The translations under genes were made by a program, and so were the position numbers. A stretch of 64,000 nt of DNA, taken from NCBI GenBank assembly GCA_030068075.1, contig CM057833.1, positions 46,705,587 through 46,769,586 on the forward strand, in the 5' to 3' direction. This DNA is from Paguma larvata. Its lineage: Eukaryota; Chordata; Mammalia; Carnivora; Viverridae. The notes beneath the pieces were generated by a model that worked only from the letters and a program-made list of their open reading frames with translations, did not search any database and was not told the DNA's origin. How positions within the stretch are numbered: the stretch's first letter is position 1; each line of letters opens with the position of its first letter. Positions 32,840 to 44,799 of this stretch are shown here, in pieces.

Positions 32840-34430
32840 TAACCCACTGGTCTTGTTGGTGAATTGACTGACCCTTTTATCTTTATATAACGGACCTCTT
32901 TTTTTCTGCTAATATTTCTTGTTCTGAAGTTTACTTTTAGATACTCGTGTAGCCCCTTGAATTTGTTGATTATGAGTGTGTGCATGGCATATCTTTTTCA
33001 GTCCTTCCACTCTTGAACCTATCTTGCCTCTTTATATGTAAAATAAGTTTCTTATAGACAGCACAGAGTTGGATTTTAGGTTTTATTTTTAGCCAGCCTG
33101 AAGTTTTTTGCCTTTGCAATGGAGTTTTGAGGCTAGGTTTCAATCTACCATCTTGCCATTTGCCTTTTATTTGCTTCATGTATTCTATGTAATTTTCCCC
33201 TCTCCTACCTACTTCTAGATTGCTGAAATATGTTTGGTATTCCCTTTTATTTCCCAAATTGGTGTATTAATTTTATCTCCTTTTTTATTGGTTCCTCTAG
33301 GATTTATAATACGCATCTTTAACTTACCTCAGTTTACCTTAAAGTAATTTTATACCCCTTCATATGTGGTATCTTTCATACCTCCCTGTCATTTGTGCTA
33401 TTATTGTCATGTTTTGTTTGCACATATGTTATATGTAAGCCCAACAGTATTTTTTTTTCCTAATTTATATTTTAAAGATGAAGAAGGTCAATTATCTTTT
33501 AAAGAAATTTAAAAATGAAAAACTGCCCTTTGCGTCTACCCACATATTTACTGATTCTGATCCTTTTCATTTCTTTCCATTAACATTCATTTAGCAATTA
33601 ATATTTCCATTTCATGTCATCTTCCTCCTCTCTAAAGAATTGCTTTTAACATTTCTTGCAGTGCAGGTTTCTTGGAAATGAATTCTCTATTTTTGTTTGT
33701 TTGAAAAAGCCTATATTTCGTAGTACTTGTATAAAGATCTTTTTTTTTTTTTTTTAGTTTATTTATGTATTTTGAAAACTTGTGTGTAATGGGGTGGTAG
33801 GGCAGTGAGAGAGACGGGGTGAAAGAGAATCCCAAGCAGGCTCTGTGCTGACGGGGCTTGAACCCATGAACCGTGAGCTCATGACCTGAGCCAAGATGAA
33901 GAGTCAGATGCTTAACTGACTTAGCCACCCAGGCACCCTGAAGATCTCTCTTTCTGAATATGGAATTCTAGTTTGATTTTTTTTTCTTTTTGAAAATTTT
34001 CAGTACTCTAAAGATGTCATGCTACTTTCTTCTGGGTTGCATTATTTCTGGTAAAAAAAAAATCTGCCTTTTTAGGACTGTTCCTCTATTACCTGTCTTT
34101 CCTCTGACCACTTTTATGATCATCATTTAAAAAAAAACAATTTGATTATATAATATGTCTTGATTTGGTTTTCTTTGGGTTTATCGTGCTTTGGTTTCTT
34201 TCAGTGGGTGTGGCTCTGTGGGTCAATAGCTTTTTATCAAATTCAGGAAAACTTTTGGCCATTATTTCTTCAAATATTTTTTTTATTGGATGCCGATATT
34301 GTCAATTTTCTGTTATTCAGTGTCTGGGTTTTGTTGTTGTTTGTTTGTTTTAAGACTTGTTACTTTTTCTGGTAGGCTGTTAATGTACTTTTGGCTTATT
34401 TTATTTTTTGGAATCTTCTTCCTAAACTTT
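32840..34430 (-). repeat. Old L1 LINE, ORF2 region (antisense), copy A
   Basis: Reverse L1 ORF2 order: ttggtgaattgactgaccct, aataagtttcttatagacag, tctaccatcttgccatttgc, tcctctaggatttataatac, tttctttaacttac, tctttaaagaa, ttgcttttaacatttcttgc, agtgcaggtttcttggaaat (about 33660), then after the SINE tctgaatatggaattctagt, gatgtcatgctactttcttc and ggccattatttcttcaaata (34258-34277). Age is L1M-like; all frames are broken. A SINEC at 33741 interrupts it. Confidence 0.8.
33741..33940 (-). repeat. SINEC (antisense) inserted in old L1
   Basis: T-run and ttagtttatttatgtatttt tail at left, head at right (actgacttagccacccaggc). Target-site duplication aagatct at 33734-33740 and 33941-33947, both inside the L1 text. 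Confidence 0.94.
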
Positions 34431-35165
34431 GTTAGTGCAGGTTTACTGTAACCTTTACACAGGAAGGCTCGGTTACACTTCTAAAGCATTCCTTGGGGGT
34501 TTCCAGGGAATGCTCCGGAGGGTCAATGGGGATGGCGCGCTCTAATTTTAGTAACTCAGAGGGTTCCCATGCTCACTGTGAGCCCTGAGACCTGTTTCGC
34601 TCACAGATTTCCAGTCTCCTGGAGCATCCGTGTGCATATCCGCATCTCTAGAAAGCTTTCCTGGGACTCGTGTGCAGATTTTCAGGACCCTCTTTCTGCA
34701 CAGCTACCTCCTCTTTGGAAATCGGTGCCAGCACAGCTTCCAGCCACCGCAAATTCCTTGAATTCTGATCTCAGAGTTCTCAGTTTCCTGAACCTGACTT
34801 GTTTTCCTTGGCATCCTTCTTTCTGCTTTGTGGTCGGGCACAGGCTTCCTGGCAGAAAGCCTGAGTGATCTTAGGGCTCACCTCATTTGTTTCCTTAGCT
34901 CAGGGATAGTTCTGTGCTGCCTGTTGTTCAAGGTCTGAGAGCAGTTGTGTCATGTTTTTTTTTTTTTTTTTTTTTTCCCACCCCCTACTTTTCTAGTTTC
35001 TTAAGGCGGGGGCGGGGGGCGGAGGTAAATCCAGTCTCTGTTACTCCATCACGGTTAGGAGCAGAAGCTTCTATTGTTATTACTTCAGTAAGAGTTCCTA
35101 TCTTGACGGGACCTTTAACTGCATTAGATATTTTTCATTCTTCAATATGAGTTGATCATTTTTCT
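34431..35165 (-). repeat. Probable 5' region of an L1-type element (antisense), uncertain
   Basis: More GC-rich than its surroundings, with text found in many mammalian introns (tttccttagctcagggatag, ttctgtgctgcctgttgttc, ctctgttactccatcacggt). I think it belongs to the same old L1-like lineage as its neighbours but could not fix the family. It contains a T-run (34955-34977) and a G-rich patch (35005-35025). Confidence 0.45.
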
Positions 35166-35541
35166 CTCCTTTAATAAAAAAAAACTGTGTCAAACTACAT
35201 TCATATATCTTCTGTTATTAAAGTGTTTTGGAGTATTATTCATGATGTATTTTTTTCTCATTTTTATATAAAATTTGGTCATGCCTTGCTTAGAAGTTTT
35301 ATGCTCCATTCATAATGTGAGCGTGACCTCTGATTTTTGTTTCTCTTACTGTCTTTGTTTGGCTTTGTAATGTAGTTGTTCTAGCTTCGTAAATCACTTG
35401 GAAAGCACTTTTTCTTCTTCTGGACTCTGAGATAATCTGGAGTACTTTGTTCCTTGAACATTTGTTAAACTTTCCGGAGTAGCCATTTGGGCTGCAGTTT
35501 TATTTGAAGGATGCTTTTTAACTATTGGATCATTTTGAAAA

Positions 35542-35768
35542 TAGTAGTTTACTAAGGTTTCATATGTTTTCTTGAGTCAATTTTGGGTAAATTTCATTTT
35601 TCTAGTAAATTTTCCATATCATCTGAATTTTCAAATTTACTAGTGGCCCGTATTTAAAATACTTAGTAGTTTATTAAAGTTTCATATGTTTTCTTGAGTC
35701 CATTTTGGTAAATTCTGTTTTTCTAATAAGTTTCCCGTTCCATCTAAATTTTCAAATTTACTACTGTA
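35542..35768 (+). repeat. Tandem duplication of about 122 bp inside L1
   Basis: Two adjacent copies, 35542-35663 and 35664-35768, share tagtagttt, tttcatatgttttcttgagt, tttttcta and ttttcaaatttact in the same order with an offset of 122 bp. They differ by scattered substitutions and small indels, so the duplication is not recent. Confidence 0.85.
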
Positions 35769-36744
35769 ATGTTGTTTACGTAATCTTTTTTTTTCTATTA
35801 ATGTCTGCTTTATCTGTAAGTGTGTCCCTATTTTCATTCATTATATTTGTTATTTTTTCCTACTCTTCTTTTTCCTTCTTCACTTTTACCAGAGGTTTTT
35901 TGTTTTGTTTTATTTTGTTTTTAATTTGTTTGTATTGTCTTTTCCTAGAGCCATATTTTGGCTGTCTTGATTGCATTTTTCTGGTTATTTTACATCTTTC
36001 ATATCTTTTTTCTTTATTCCTTTTGATTTTTTTTCAATTTAATCTATCTTTGTTTTTCATAATTTCTTAGGTTGGCTGCTTAGGTTTTAATTTGGAGTCA
36101 TTCTTCATTTCATTATTTTTTAATGTTTATTTATTTTTGTATTCTACTTTGTCTGATACTTATATTATCATTTTAGGAACTTGTATTTGTTACTTTGTTG
36201 ATCTTTTTATAAAAAAACATTGTATCATATTAAAAAACCTGTATTGTAAACCAGATATTACACAATTTTAACCCCAATGTGGATATTATTGTCTTTTAAC
36301 CAATTGTGGAATTCAGTCCATTCACATTTGTTGTAATTAACTGAAATAAGCAATTTTATTTTTTCTATGGTATTTTATTTACTCTTTATATTACATTACC
36401 CTCTTTTGCTTTCCTTTTTGATTGATTTAGTTTGGTTTCACTGACTTCTTAACTTTCTCTTTATTCCTTTGTAATTCCTTGTTATTTTGAGAGTTCTGCT
36501 AAGCTTTATGATTCTGTTAGAAATTGCCTGTACATTATTAAACTTACATTCTGCCCAAACATACATGTACACATATAGGCGTACTCTTCCTGTGTACCCC
36601 TACTTCAATTTCTGACTTTGAGATTTTGCTAACAGTATTTTCACTTCCGGGCCATCAGTAGATTTTTCCTTCTAATACCAGGAAGGTGTTTCAGGAAAAC
36701 TTAGTGTTAAAAATTCCTGTTTACGTAGTATATCATCATCTGTG

Positions 36745-36820
36745 TAGATTTAAACGTGTGTGTATGTACATATATGTATGTGTGCGCACACATGTACGTA
36801 AGTGCACACATGTGCATATG
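36745..36820 (+). repeat. Alternating purine-pyrimidine tract
   Basis: Runs of gtgtgtatgtacatatatgt, atgtgtgcgcacacatgtac and gcacacatgtgcatat, rich in GT/CA/CG steps, which is a Z-DNA-prone pattern. Confidence 0.7.
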
Positions 36821-37270
36821 GAGGAGAATGGGCATCAGTGCTCACCACACTGGTTCCTCTAGTCTCGGATCTCCCTTAGGTTGCTGAATCACTTGTTTTT
36901 TTGGTTAAGTTTATTCTCAAGTAGTGTCTTCAGAGCACGTATGTGGGAAGTTTGCTTTTTTAATCCTTACATGTTGAAAATGTTTTTCTTTTCCTCTGAC
37001 AGCTGAATAATATTTTGTCTGGGCATAGGATTTTTGGATCATTTTTCCTCCTAGTCTGTACACTGTTCCACTGTCTTCTGCATTCCAGAGGTGTAGATGA
37101 GAATTCCTTAGCTGGGTTGAATCTCTTGCCTTTGTAAGTAACTTACTCTTTCTGTCTGGAAGCTGGTGTAATGTTCTGTTTATGCTTGAAACTCAAGTAT
37201 TTCCTGGATTCACTTCCTGGACTTAATGAGCGTTTTAATCTGCGGGCTTAAATCTTGCTTCAGCACAGTA

Positions 37271-38307
37271 TAACAACAATAAAAAAAAGATCTGGTAATG
37301 TATTCATTTAATTATAGCATCTCTTTCATCTCTCTCTCTCTCTTTTTTAAGTTTTCCTTTTCTTTAAAAAAAAAAAAGTCCCGTGTGGAATTATCGTAAT
37401 TCTCAGGTTACGCTGCTGTGTCTGCTCTCAACGCCTCTTCTTTCTTCCCTCTATTTCCCTCTTCGTTCCTGTGCTCTGGGTGGTTGGAGATGTTGTTCAC
37501 TTTGTCTCCTGATCGTTATACTGATTGTCAACGGTGTCAGTGATTTTCCTTTTAGTTCTTCTGCGGAAATTTAAAAATTTTAAATTTAAAATCAGTGCTT
37601 CTCGCTCAGAAAGGTTTTCTCGCCGCCTTCTGCACTCTGGCTACTTCCGTTATTGATGTCGAGTTCCAGGCGTTTTACCGTTATCTCTTCAGAGACACCT
37701 GCCCTCCTACACGTGTTCTCTAGGACCCACCCTCACATCACCTGGTCCCCAAAATTAGGTGTTGTTTTTGTGCTGCCTGCTCGTTGATTGCTGTTCTTTT
37801 GACCGACACGTGGGATTTTATAGTCTCTTCTGCAGTAGCAAATCTGAAAACGGTGAAGGTCCTGCAGTTTCTGCCCTGGCATTCTGGCCAGCAGAGAACA
37901 AACACCCAGTGGCCCCTTCCCCCTGGGAATAACCCTCCTCCCTGGGTGCCCAGTTTTGAAACAACCCAGCCTGCTAGTGTAGCCCCAGCCTTTCTCCCCC
38001 ATCCGTGATTCTGATCCTACAGATTACACCCTCCACCCGCAGTGGGCTGGTAGGTCAGCTTGCCTGATGGGGAGTAGCTTTTCTGGGGGTGCATGTTGCT
38101 CATGAACACCTCAGGGAATGGCAAAATCCTGGTCTTATTAAGGCCTCTCCGGGGAGGACACCTTTTGTTCTGCTGCTTTTTGTTACCTTGTCTTTACTCA
38201 CTTTCTCTCTTGGAGATTTCTGGAGAGTCTGAGGCCTCAGATGCACTCTCTACATTTTGCCAGTTCTGCTATTGTTTGTGCGTTTGTTTGTTTTTGATGT
38301 CTTTTAA
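37271..38307. other. No gene or repeat recognised
   Basis: Unique sequence of about 1 kb, with a short (CT)n at 37330-37344 and an A-run at 37366-37377. Confidence 0.4.
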
Positions 38308-38478
38308 ATTTTTTCTTTAGAGAGAGAGATGGACAGACAACGAGAGAGGGAGAAAGAGAGAATCCCAAGCAGGCTCCAACTGTAGCCCAGTGCGGGGCTC
38401 CAACTCAGGAACCTTTAGATAGTGACCTGAGCTGAGATCTAGAGTCAGATGCTTAGCAACTGGGCCACCCAGGTGCCC
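38308..38478 (-). repeat. SINEC (antisense), short
   Basis: GA tract at left, then agaatcccaagcaggctcca, tgctta and the head at right (aactgggccacccaggtgcc). The tail is short and no clear target-site duplication is visible. Confidence 0.88.
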
Positions 38479-39919
38479 TTCCCCCTTCTTTTTACACATT
38501 CTTATTACCTCAGAGTGGATTTAAAGAGGTCCAAATGAAAGGGACCCTCATAGTGTTTGAATAATCCTGAGGAGGAAGGGTGGAGTTGCCCAAGGCATCT
38601 GCAGCTGTAAAACTCCCCGCCTCCTGGGCTTAGTCATTTTCCCTCTGAGCAGTCTCTCTGGCCACTTATTCTAACTTGCTGTGAGGACTGAGACAACCCT
38701 CTCCTTGCCCTTATTGGGGGTGGGGGAAATCTGCTTGGAATAGCATAGTTGCACTGTAAAGTGTTGAGTTTTTAACTGTTGCTCTGTTACAAACCACAAC
38801 CAGCGCTCAGTAGTTTAACACAGCAATCATTTATTTGGCTCATGGTGTTGCTCCTTTAGGCTGTGTTCTGCGGGGTGGTTCTTCTAGTGTTAGCTGAACT
38901 CACTGCATCGGGTTTTGATGGCCTGGGGATGTGTGATCCAGGCTGAGCCTGGTGGTCGTTGCTCTGCTGCACGTATGTCTCCTCCTCCTTGCACCAGCAT
39001 GCGAGCCCCACGTAATTTTCTCAAGGCTATGTGAGAGGTGCAGGAAAGCAAGCAGAAGCACATAATGCCTTTTGAAGTGTAGTCTTGAAACCAGAATGCT
39101 GTCCCTCTGACTTTCTCTTTTGGCCAAATCCAGCCATGTGACAGAATCCCAAGTCTGCAGATAGGAAAGGAGGCCCTGTGCACAGGGTAGAGATAGGAGG
39201 GGGTGGGGTAGCTACAAACATGGCAAGAGATGAACATATGTGGAGGGTCAGACACTTTGGGCCATGACCCCAACCTGCCATGGCTATTAAAAACTAGAAG
39301 GTAATATTACCACATTAGAATGCTACCTCAAAATAGGGAGCAAGGAGTTTAGCTTGGAGCTAGTTGGGCCATTGCAGGGTGGGGGGGTACCATTGGAACT
39401 GGACCATAAGGATGACTTGGATTTGCCAGGTAGTCAAGAATGTGTGGAAGGAGCAATAAATGATTAAGACATTAAGACAGAAGGAACATCCAGAGCAGAG
39501 GTATAGAATTCTGCAAATGACTGGGGCATTTGGAGAGTGAAGTGTTGTTCTGTGTGGCTGAATCATTAGAAATAATCTGTCCACATCGTCTTCTGTTCTA
39601 TAGCATTAAGCCATCAGAGCTTCCAAAGAGTTGGAATTCCAGGCTTTGTGCCGAGGGGATTTAATCTATTTCCTGTTCTTCAGAACATGCTACATAGGTG
39701 ACGATCTTCTTGATACCTCAGGTTTTAAGAATTGTCTTTTATAAGGTACAGGATTTAGCACGTGTGTGTTACATTTCTGTTGACACTAGCGCTCCTTCAG
39801 TGTATCTGTCCCACTTAGCTTCCTTAGCTCCAGGTGTTCTGCCATCTCCACCACGTCTGGAAAAATCCTTAACGATAAATAACATGTATTTGGTTTCAAA
39901 AGACATTTAGATCTCACAA
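38479..39919. other. No gene; part may be an old LTR or other retroposon
   Basis: About 38770-39300 (ttgctctgttacaaaccaca, cacagcaatcatttatttgg, ctcatggtgttgctcctttag, tccagccatgtgacagaatc) resembles a dispersed mammalian repeat whose consensus begins with 'aaccaccaaaac..aacaaccatttattatctc'. I could not assign the family. The 127-codon minus frame here (38890-39273) has no coding support. Confidence 0.4.
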
Positions 39920-40205
39920 AACGTCACCTCCTCTGTGGAGCCCTTCTTGCTTGATACTTTCTCCCCTTTCCTCCCACCAGGTTATATCAAATTCCCTTGC
40001 TAAAGGTTTTCATTTTTCTCTCTCCTTCCTTTAGAAATTACTTTTAGTATGTGATTTGAGATGTGATTTGTTGATTTCTGTGTCCCCCAGTTTGGCTGTC
40101 AACTTCTATGCAGACAGAGGCCAACTCTTTTGCATACCACCAGTTCCTCAAGGCATCCCATAGTGCCAGGGGCATAGTAACTTAATACTAAATACTTATT
40201 GTATA
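39920..40205 (+). repeat. L2 LINE 3' part
   Basis: Shows aacgtcacctcctctgtgga, gcccttcttgcttgatactt, tgcagacagaggccaactct, ctcaaggcatcccatagtgc and the terminal aatactaaatacttattg. Confidence 0.7.
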
Positions 40206-40289
40206 GGGAGATAGTTTTATCCTTAAAACTGCGTGCGCTCCCCAAGTTTACCACTTACCTGTGGTGCGGTGGACAGACCATACTCGGTT

Positions 40290-40860
40290 GTTGGTGCTGC
40301 CATTCAGTCAGTAAACATCTTGGCTGAATGCGGACTAAGTATTGGAGGTAGGGCTTGGCAGGGCTGATTTGGCTCTGAAGGCTTAGCTAGAGTTAGAGGG
40401 AGAGGTAGGGAAGTGAATGGGCAGAGACAGTTACCATGGTAATTGTTAAAGGTATGTCCAGGTTGAAGCTTAGAGAAGAGGCTTTGGACTCAGCTTGCCC
40501 TTCACTGGGGCTTCATGAAAAGGGATAATCTGAGCTGAGTTATGACTAACTAGCAAATACATAACAGTGGAGAACATTGTAGGCAGAATGAAGCAAAGGT
40601 TTCAGTGCACAGGGAAGTGAGGAATCCGGCCTGCTAAGGAGACTTCAGATAATTCCATGTGGAGAACGAGGAAAGCAGGGGTGGGAACGGCAAGACAGGA
40701 ATCTGGAGGTTGGCACAGTCATATTACAAAAGGTGTTTTAAGCCCAGCTAAGGGACTGGACTTTTTCCTGAAGGCAGTGAGGAGCAATTGAAGAGTTTTA
40801 ATCAGGGATTGATATAATCAGATTTCATTTTATAAGGTTTGCTGTGAGCATAATATGAAG
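40290..40860 (-). repeat. L2 LINE, longer copy (antisense)
   Basis: Reverse L2: cattcagtcagtaaacatct near the left, then ctgagctgagttatgactaa, gcaaaggtttcagtgcacag, gggactggactttttcctga, aggcagtgaggagcaattga and gggattgatataatcagatt, in the order expected for about 570 bp of antisense L2. Confidence 0.7.
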
Positions 40861-41264
40861 CATGGGTTGGAAGGTAATAGCACTTTTGGGAAGGTATGTA
40901 AGGAAGCAGTTAATTACACAGAATATCAAGGGCGATGATGGAAGTATGTTTCACGTTCTGGGAGCTCAGAGGAGGAGTGCCTATATCCAGAACTGGGGAC
41001 TCAGTTATCAGGGTGAAGAAGCTGGGAAGAGTTTGCCAAACAAGTAGGAGTAGGGCAGAGACATAAAAATGTGCGAGAATATGTGTTGTTTTTTTTTTCC
41101 CAGAGAATTGCAAATGATTTGTTATTGCCGGAATGTACAATACTAAGGCTGAATGTGTGAGTAATGAAGCTGGGGAGGAAAATGCCTTCCAGCATTTGGA
41201 TCTTCCTTCTATTAAATATTGCTTTAGACTGGAGCAACCATACGTATACCACATACTTTTTGAA

Positions 41265-41375
41265 ATTTTTTTTTTACGTTTTTCATTATAGAGAATTTTG
41301 AACATACACAAAACAGAGTAGAAGACCCATTTACCCATCACTCAGCCCCACAGCCACCAACCCATGGCCAGGTAG
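41265..41375 (-). repeat. Old L1 3' end fragment (antisense)
   Basis: gaattttgaacatacacaaa, acagagtagaagacccattt, acccatcactcagccccaca and accaacccatggccagg are the reverse of the L1M-age 3' end. Confidence 0.7.
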
Positions 41376-41527
41376 AAGTGGAGACTTTGAATCTGAACAG
41401 GGATGTGTAATTACTTACTTCGGCTTATTCTACTTCGTTAATGCTACTTTGGATATCTGGCTAGGTATTTGGCAAAATATAAGGGAAGCCTAACTCATAT
41501 TATTGATTCTCTCTCCCATTTTCTTAG

Positions 41528-41643
41528 TTCTCTCTGCTCTCTGGTGTGCAAGTGGACATACTCGGCAGAGAAAGGCTGGGATGACAGTTTCTGGAAGATG
41601 ATCGGCTTGGAAGATTTTGTCGTGGATAATTACAGCAAAATAG
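41528..41643 (+). CDS. Possible internal coding exon of an unrecognised gene
   Basis: This 116-bp segment has the full set of splice signals. There is a branch-point-like ctaac at 41490-41494, about 33 bases upstream of the acceptor. A pyrimidine tract ends in ttttcttag at 41519-41527. The donor is aaatag/gtaaaa at 41643/41644. From the single-base codon completion at 41528, one plus-strand frame stays open throughout; after residue 12 the other two plus frames stop. It encodes about 38 residues with Trp-Thr-Tyr, Gly-Trp-Asp-Asp, Phe-Trp and Asp-Asn-Tyr motifs, an unusually Trp/Asp-rich composition for random intron DNA, and it keeps three CpGs. It begins in phase 2 and ends in phase 1, and the end phase fits the candidate exon at 62204. 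I do not recognise the family and assign no function. It could still be a chance pseudo-exon. Confidence 0.4.
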
Positions 41644-43174
41644 GTAAAAACAAAACAAAATGAAAGCATCTGAAGAGTGATTATGTGTATGTATATATAA
41701 GGACATTAGTTTTTTGTTGTTTGTTTTTGTATGAATTGGAATGCAGAAACTCAGCCCTGTTTTTCTAAGAGGAAAAATCAGTTACTGTGGGTGGACCACG
41801 ACTAGTGGGCCCTTGTGTTGGGACTCAATAGGACCTGAGTGGGGATACGTGTTGTGGAAGTCTATACTCAAATATAGAAATGTAGACATTGGGCTGGATT
41901 GAGGAAGACATTTGCAGGGAGTAACTGGGAATGGCATAATTGGTGTGGGGGGGCTTACATATAGATCGTTTTCCACGAGTAGTAGAAAATGTTTTGTGAA
42001 TTAGGTTCAAGGAACCACACAAGGCCACAAACAGAAAAAAAAAATGATTGAAGACATCAGAATTAGAAGAAACAGGAACAAGACAAACTAGAACATGAGC
42101 CAGTGGTTCCTGACTCAGGCCATAGAGTCCCAGACTTCTAGATTTATGTGGCACATGAGTAGGTATTAAAGGCATGGGTGACTAGTAGGAGTTTACTTGG
42201 TGAAAATATTTAGATGCTAGGTACAAATCACAGTAGCTGGCATTTGAAAGTTTAAAGTTTGCATGTTCATTTCACAGAGAGTTGTTTATTTCCTTTAGTT
42301 ACTACTCAACAGTTCTAGTAAGCTGTCATCAGATAAGCAGTTATTCCTAATAAAGAGAAATCCTCTGATATTGTTGAGTGTTTAGGCTAAGATGTTGTAA
42401 TAATCAAGGCAAAATTACAGCAGGTTAAACAAGATGGAAGGTAATTCCCTTTTTATGTAATAGAATAGAGGTCAGTGACTGTCAGGCCAGCTCCGCCATT
42501 GTCACAACATGACCTCCAACTTTGGGTCCAAGGTAGTTACTCCAGTTCTCATCAGTTCCCAGCTGGTGAGTGGGAAGAATGAAAAGGACCAGAGGAGTCT
42601 ATATCCACGTTCTTCTGGAGAGCACATAACCCAGAAATGAGCCATGTCTTTTCTGATCGCATCCCACTGACCAGCCAGCTAGGCTGCCAGGGTGACTGGG
42701 AAATGTGGACCTTAGCCAGGCAGCTATGTGTCCATGCACACGACCAGCTAAAACTTGAGAGTTGTGCTCTTGAATATTGGCAAAAATCTGGTGTCTGCTA
42801 CACCTTCTGACTGTCCCTGATAACTGAGTCACTCACTAGGTTATTCCAGTTCAACCTTTCTCTGGTGGGGTCCTCATGACCCATCTATTGAAGTTCAAAG
42901 ATAGAAACATGAGAGACCCAAGCAGTCCCTGCACTACTAAGTTGTAGGTAGGATACCTTGGTTGCCTGTGGTCTGTTCAACTACAAATCGCTAAGTCTGG
43001 GGAAAAAGATCAGTCAGAGTAGTATGGACAAAGAGCCATTCTGGAATTTCTGTGGCTTAGTTGAATCCATCTCTGGATCTAAGCTGGTGGAGAAGGGGAA
43101 GAACTCAGGACCAGGGACCAGAGGAAGACAGCAAAGCAGCTTTCTTCTTCATCAGCTACATTCTGAGTCCTTTG
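41644..43174. other. No gene or repeat recognised
   Basis: About 1.5 kb of unique sequence, presumably intronic if the exon at 41528 is real. No supported open frame. Confidence 0.4.
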
Positions 43175-43335
43175 GTAGGTGATTTATATCATTATCTTAT
43201 TTGACCCTCTAGCTAGCCATTCTCATTGTATGGATGGGAAGACTGAGATTAAGTTCCTTGTCCACTATTAAGTTGTCACGTCAGTATTAGAACTAGAGTC
43301 TCTAACTCCCACTTTCCTACCGAAGCAGACTGCCT
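43175..43335 (-). repeat. MIR SINE
   Basis: Reverse MIR: atcattatcttatttgaccc, attgtatggatgggaagact, gagattaagttccttgtcca and agtattagaactagagtctc. Confidence 0.75.
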
Positions 43336-43917
43336 ATTGGGATATATGAGATGGAGGCAACTGTAGGTGTGTGGTGGCCTCCAGAGGGATTGGGCAGCAC
43401 TCCCAATATTTAGCACCCAAAGCCAATGTTAGCTAGACTGGAATAAGTGTGCATACCTGGACAGGAGTAGGGTGTTATGGAATCTCAGTTGCTAAGTGGA
43501 GTATAATTTCACAGGGTGTAAAAAAGTATTAGTATTTTAAGTATTAATATGATTAATATGATGGTTAGCTTTAAAATTCTGGGTGGTCAGGTCGTTTGGA
43601 GGCAGCAGCTTGGACGGTGATGGGGAACAGGGTCGGTCTTTTATGGTGAGGGCTGAGTGAGCTGGCTAGAGGGTGGCATGTTGGGGCTCCTGCCAACCAG
43701 GTCGGGGTTTTAGACAGTGCTTCCTGTTCACCAGGGAGAGTGGGCAGCCGCACCGAAGCTGATGCTGAACTGAAAGCTTCTAGAGGCAGGGACCACTGTA
43801 CCTTACCCTTCAGTGTCTTGGGACAGGCAATACTGATAACTGGATGCTGACGGGTTATTGAAACCGAGCCAAGTGGCAAGAGTTAAGAGAAAACTGTGGC
43901 AAAGAATTGTCCCGGGT
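43336..43917. other. No gene or repeat recognised
   Basis: 580 bp of unique sequence; a short AT repeat (tattaatatgattaatatga) lies near 43543-43562. Confidence 0.4.
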
Positions 43918-44315
43918 CTTAGTCTGCTAAGGCTACTATAACAGAACACCATAGGCTGAGTGACTTACAGCAACAGAAATGTATTTCTCACCTTTCTGGA
44001 GACAGGGAAGTCCAAAGTCAAAGTGCCGACAGGGTAAGTTTAATGCTGAGGCCTCTTTTCTTGGCTTGTTGGCAGCTGCCTCTCACCGTTTGCTCACATA
44101 ACCTCTTCTTTGTACATGTGCAGAGAAAGGGTGTGCACAAGAGAGTGCTCACTGGTGTTTCTTTTTCTAAGGACACAAATCCAGTTGGGTCAGGGCCGCA
44201 CCCTTGACCTCATTTTACCTTCATTATCTCCTACACACCATATCACCAGATACAGTCACATTGGGGATTAGGGCTTCCCCATAGGAATTTGGGGGACACA
44301 AATGCACCCATAGCA
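43918..44315 (-). repeat. MaLR-type LTR remnant (MLT1-like, antisense)
   Basis: Reverse of the MLT1-like LTR: agtctgctaaggctactata, acagaacaccataggctgag, tgacttacagcaacagaaat, ctttctggagacagggaagt, ggacacaaatccagttgggt, cccttgacctcattttacct, gatacagtcacattggggat and gggggacacaaatgcaccca. It is a solitary LTR with no internal retroviral sequence nearby. Confidence 0.75.
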
Positions 44316-44564
44316 TTAGTGTTCTGGTCATTAGAGCTAAAGCAGGGCCATCAGGTCCCGAGTCCCCAGTCTTTTGTTCTGGAGGCACTCCGTGAGCTTG
44401 TTACCTTGATGAAGAACCATCTGGACTGAGTCCTAGGGGTCTTTTGTTTTGTAATTGGGGAGTACAGGCAAGATGGGTCTAAAACACTGAACTGTGGGAT
44501 ATAGGGTGGTCGGATCTCTACAGTCTTACCTGTGAAGACAGAGTTAATGGTAGCAATTAACACT

Positions 44565-44765
44565 AATAGTTTACTGCTTCCCAGACGTGATACTATTGTA
44601 TTACAACCATTATCTTGTTAAATTTTTAAAACCATGTAACAGAGTTTTTATTTATCCTCCTCTGCCACTGAAGAAACTGAGGGTCAGAAAAGGGAAAGGT
44701 ATTTAAAATGATGGCTGTGCAGTTTGCAAGCAGTAAGAGCAGAATTCAGACCCACGTTGGAATGA
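44565..44765 (-). repeat. MIR SINE
   Basis: Reverse MIR: cttcccagacgtgatactat, accattatcttgttaaattt, gaagaaactgagggtcagaa, agcagaattcagacccacg. Confidence 0.7.
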
Positions 44766-44799
44766 TTCCAAATCCTGCTCTAACCATTTTGCTCTCTTG

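Larger units (their letters stand above)
35170..37270 (-). repeat. Old L1 LINE, ORF2 region (antisense), copy B
   Basis: A second antisense L1: ctggagtactttgttccttg, catttgttaaactttccgga, gtagccatttgggctgcagt, tttgaaggatgctttttaac (35440-35520), ttctactttgtctgatactt (about 36143) and ttctgtctgggcataggatt (about 37014-37033) run in L1 order. It starts upstream, in consensus terms, of where copy A starts, so A and B are separate insertions or a rearrangement. It contains the tandem duplication at 35542-35768. Confidence 0.75.

Noticed and set aside
43918..44315. Endogenous retrovirus with coding capacity
   Set aside because: Only an LTR-like remnant is visible; no gag, pol or env-like frames adjoin it.
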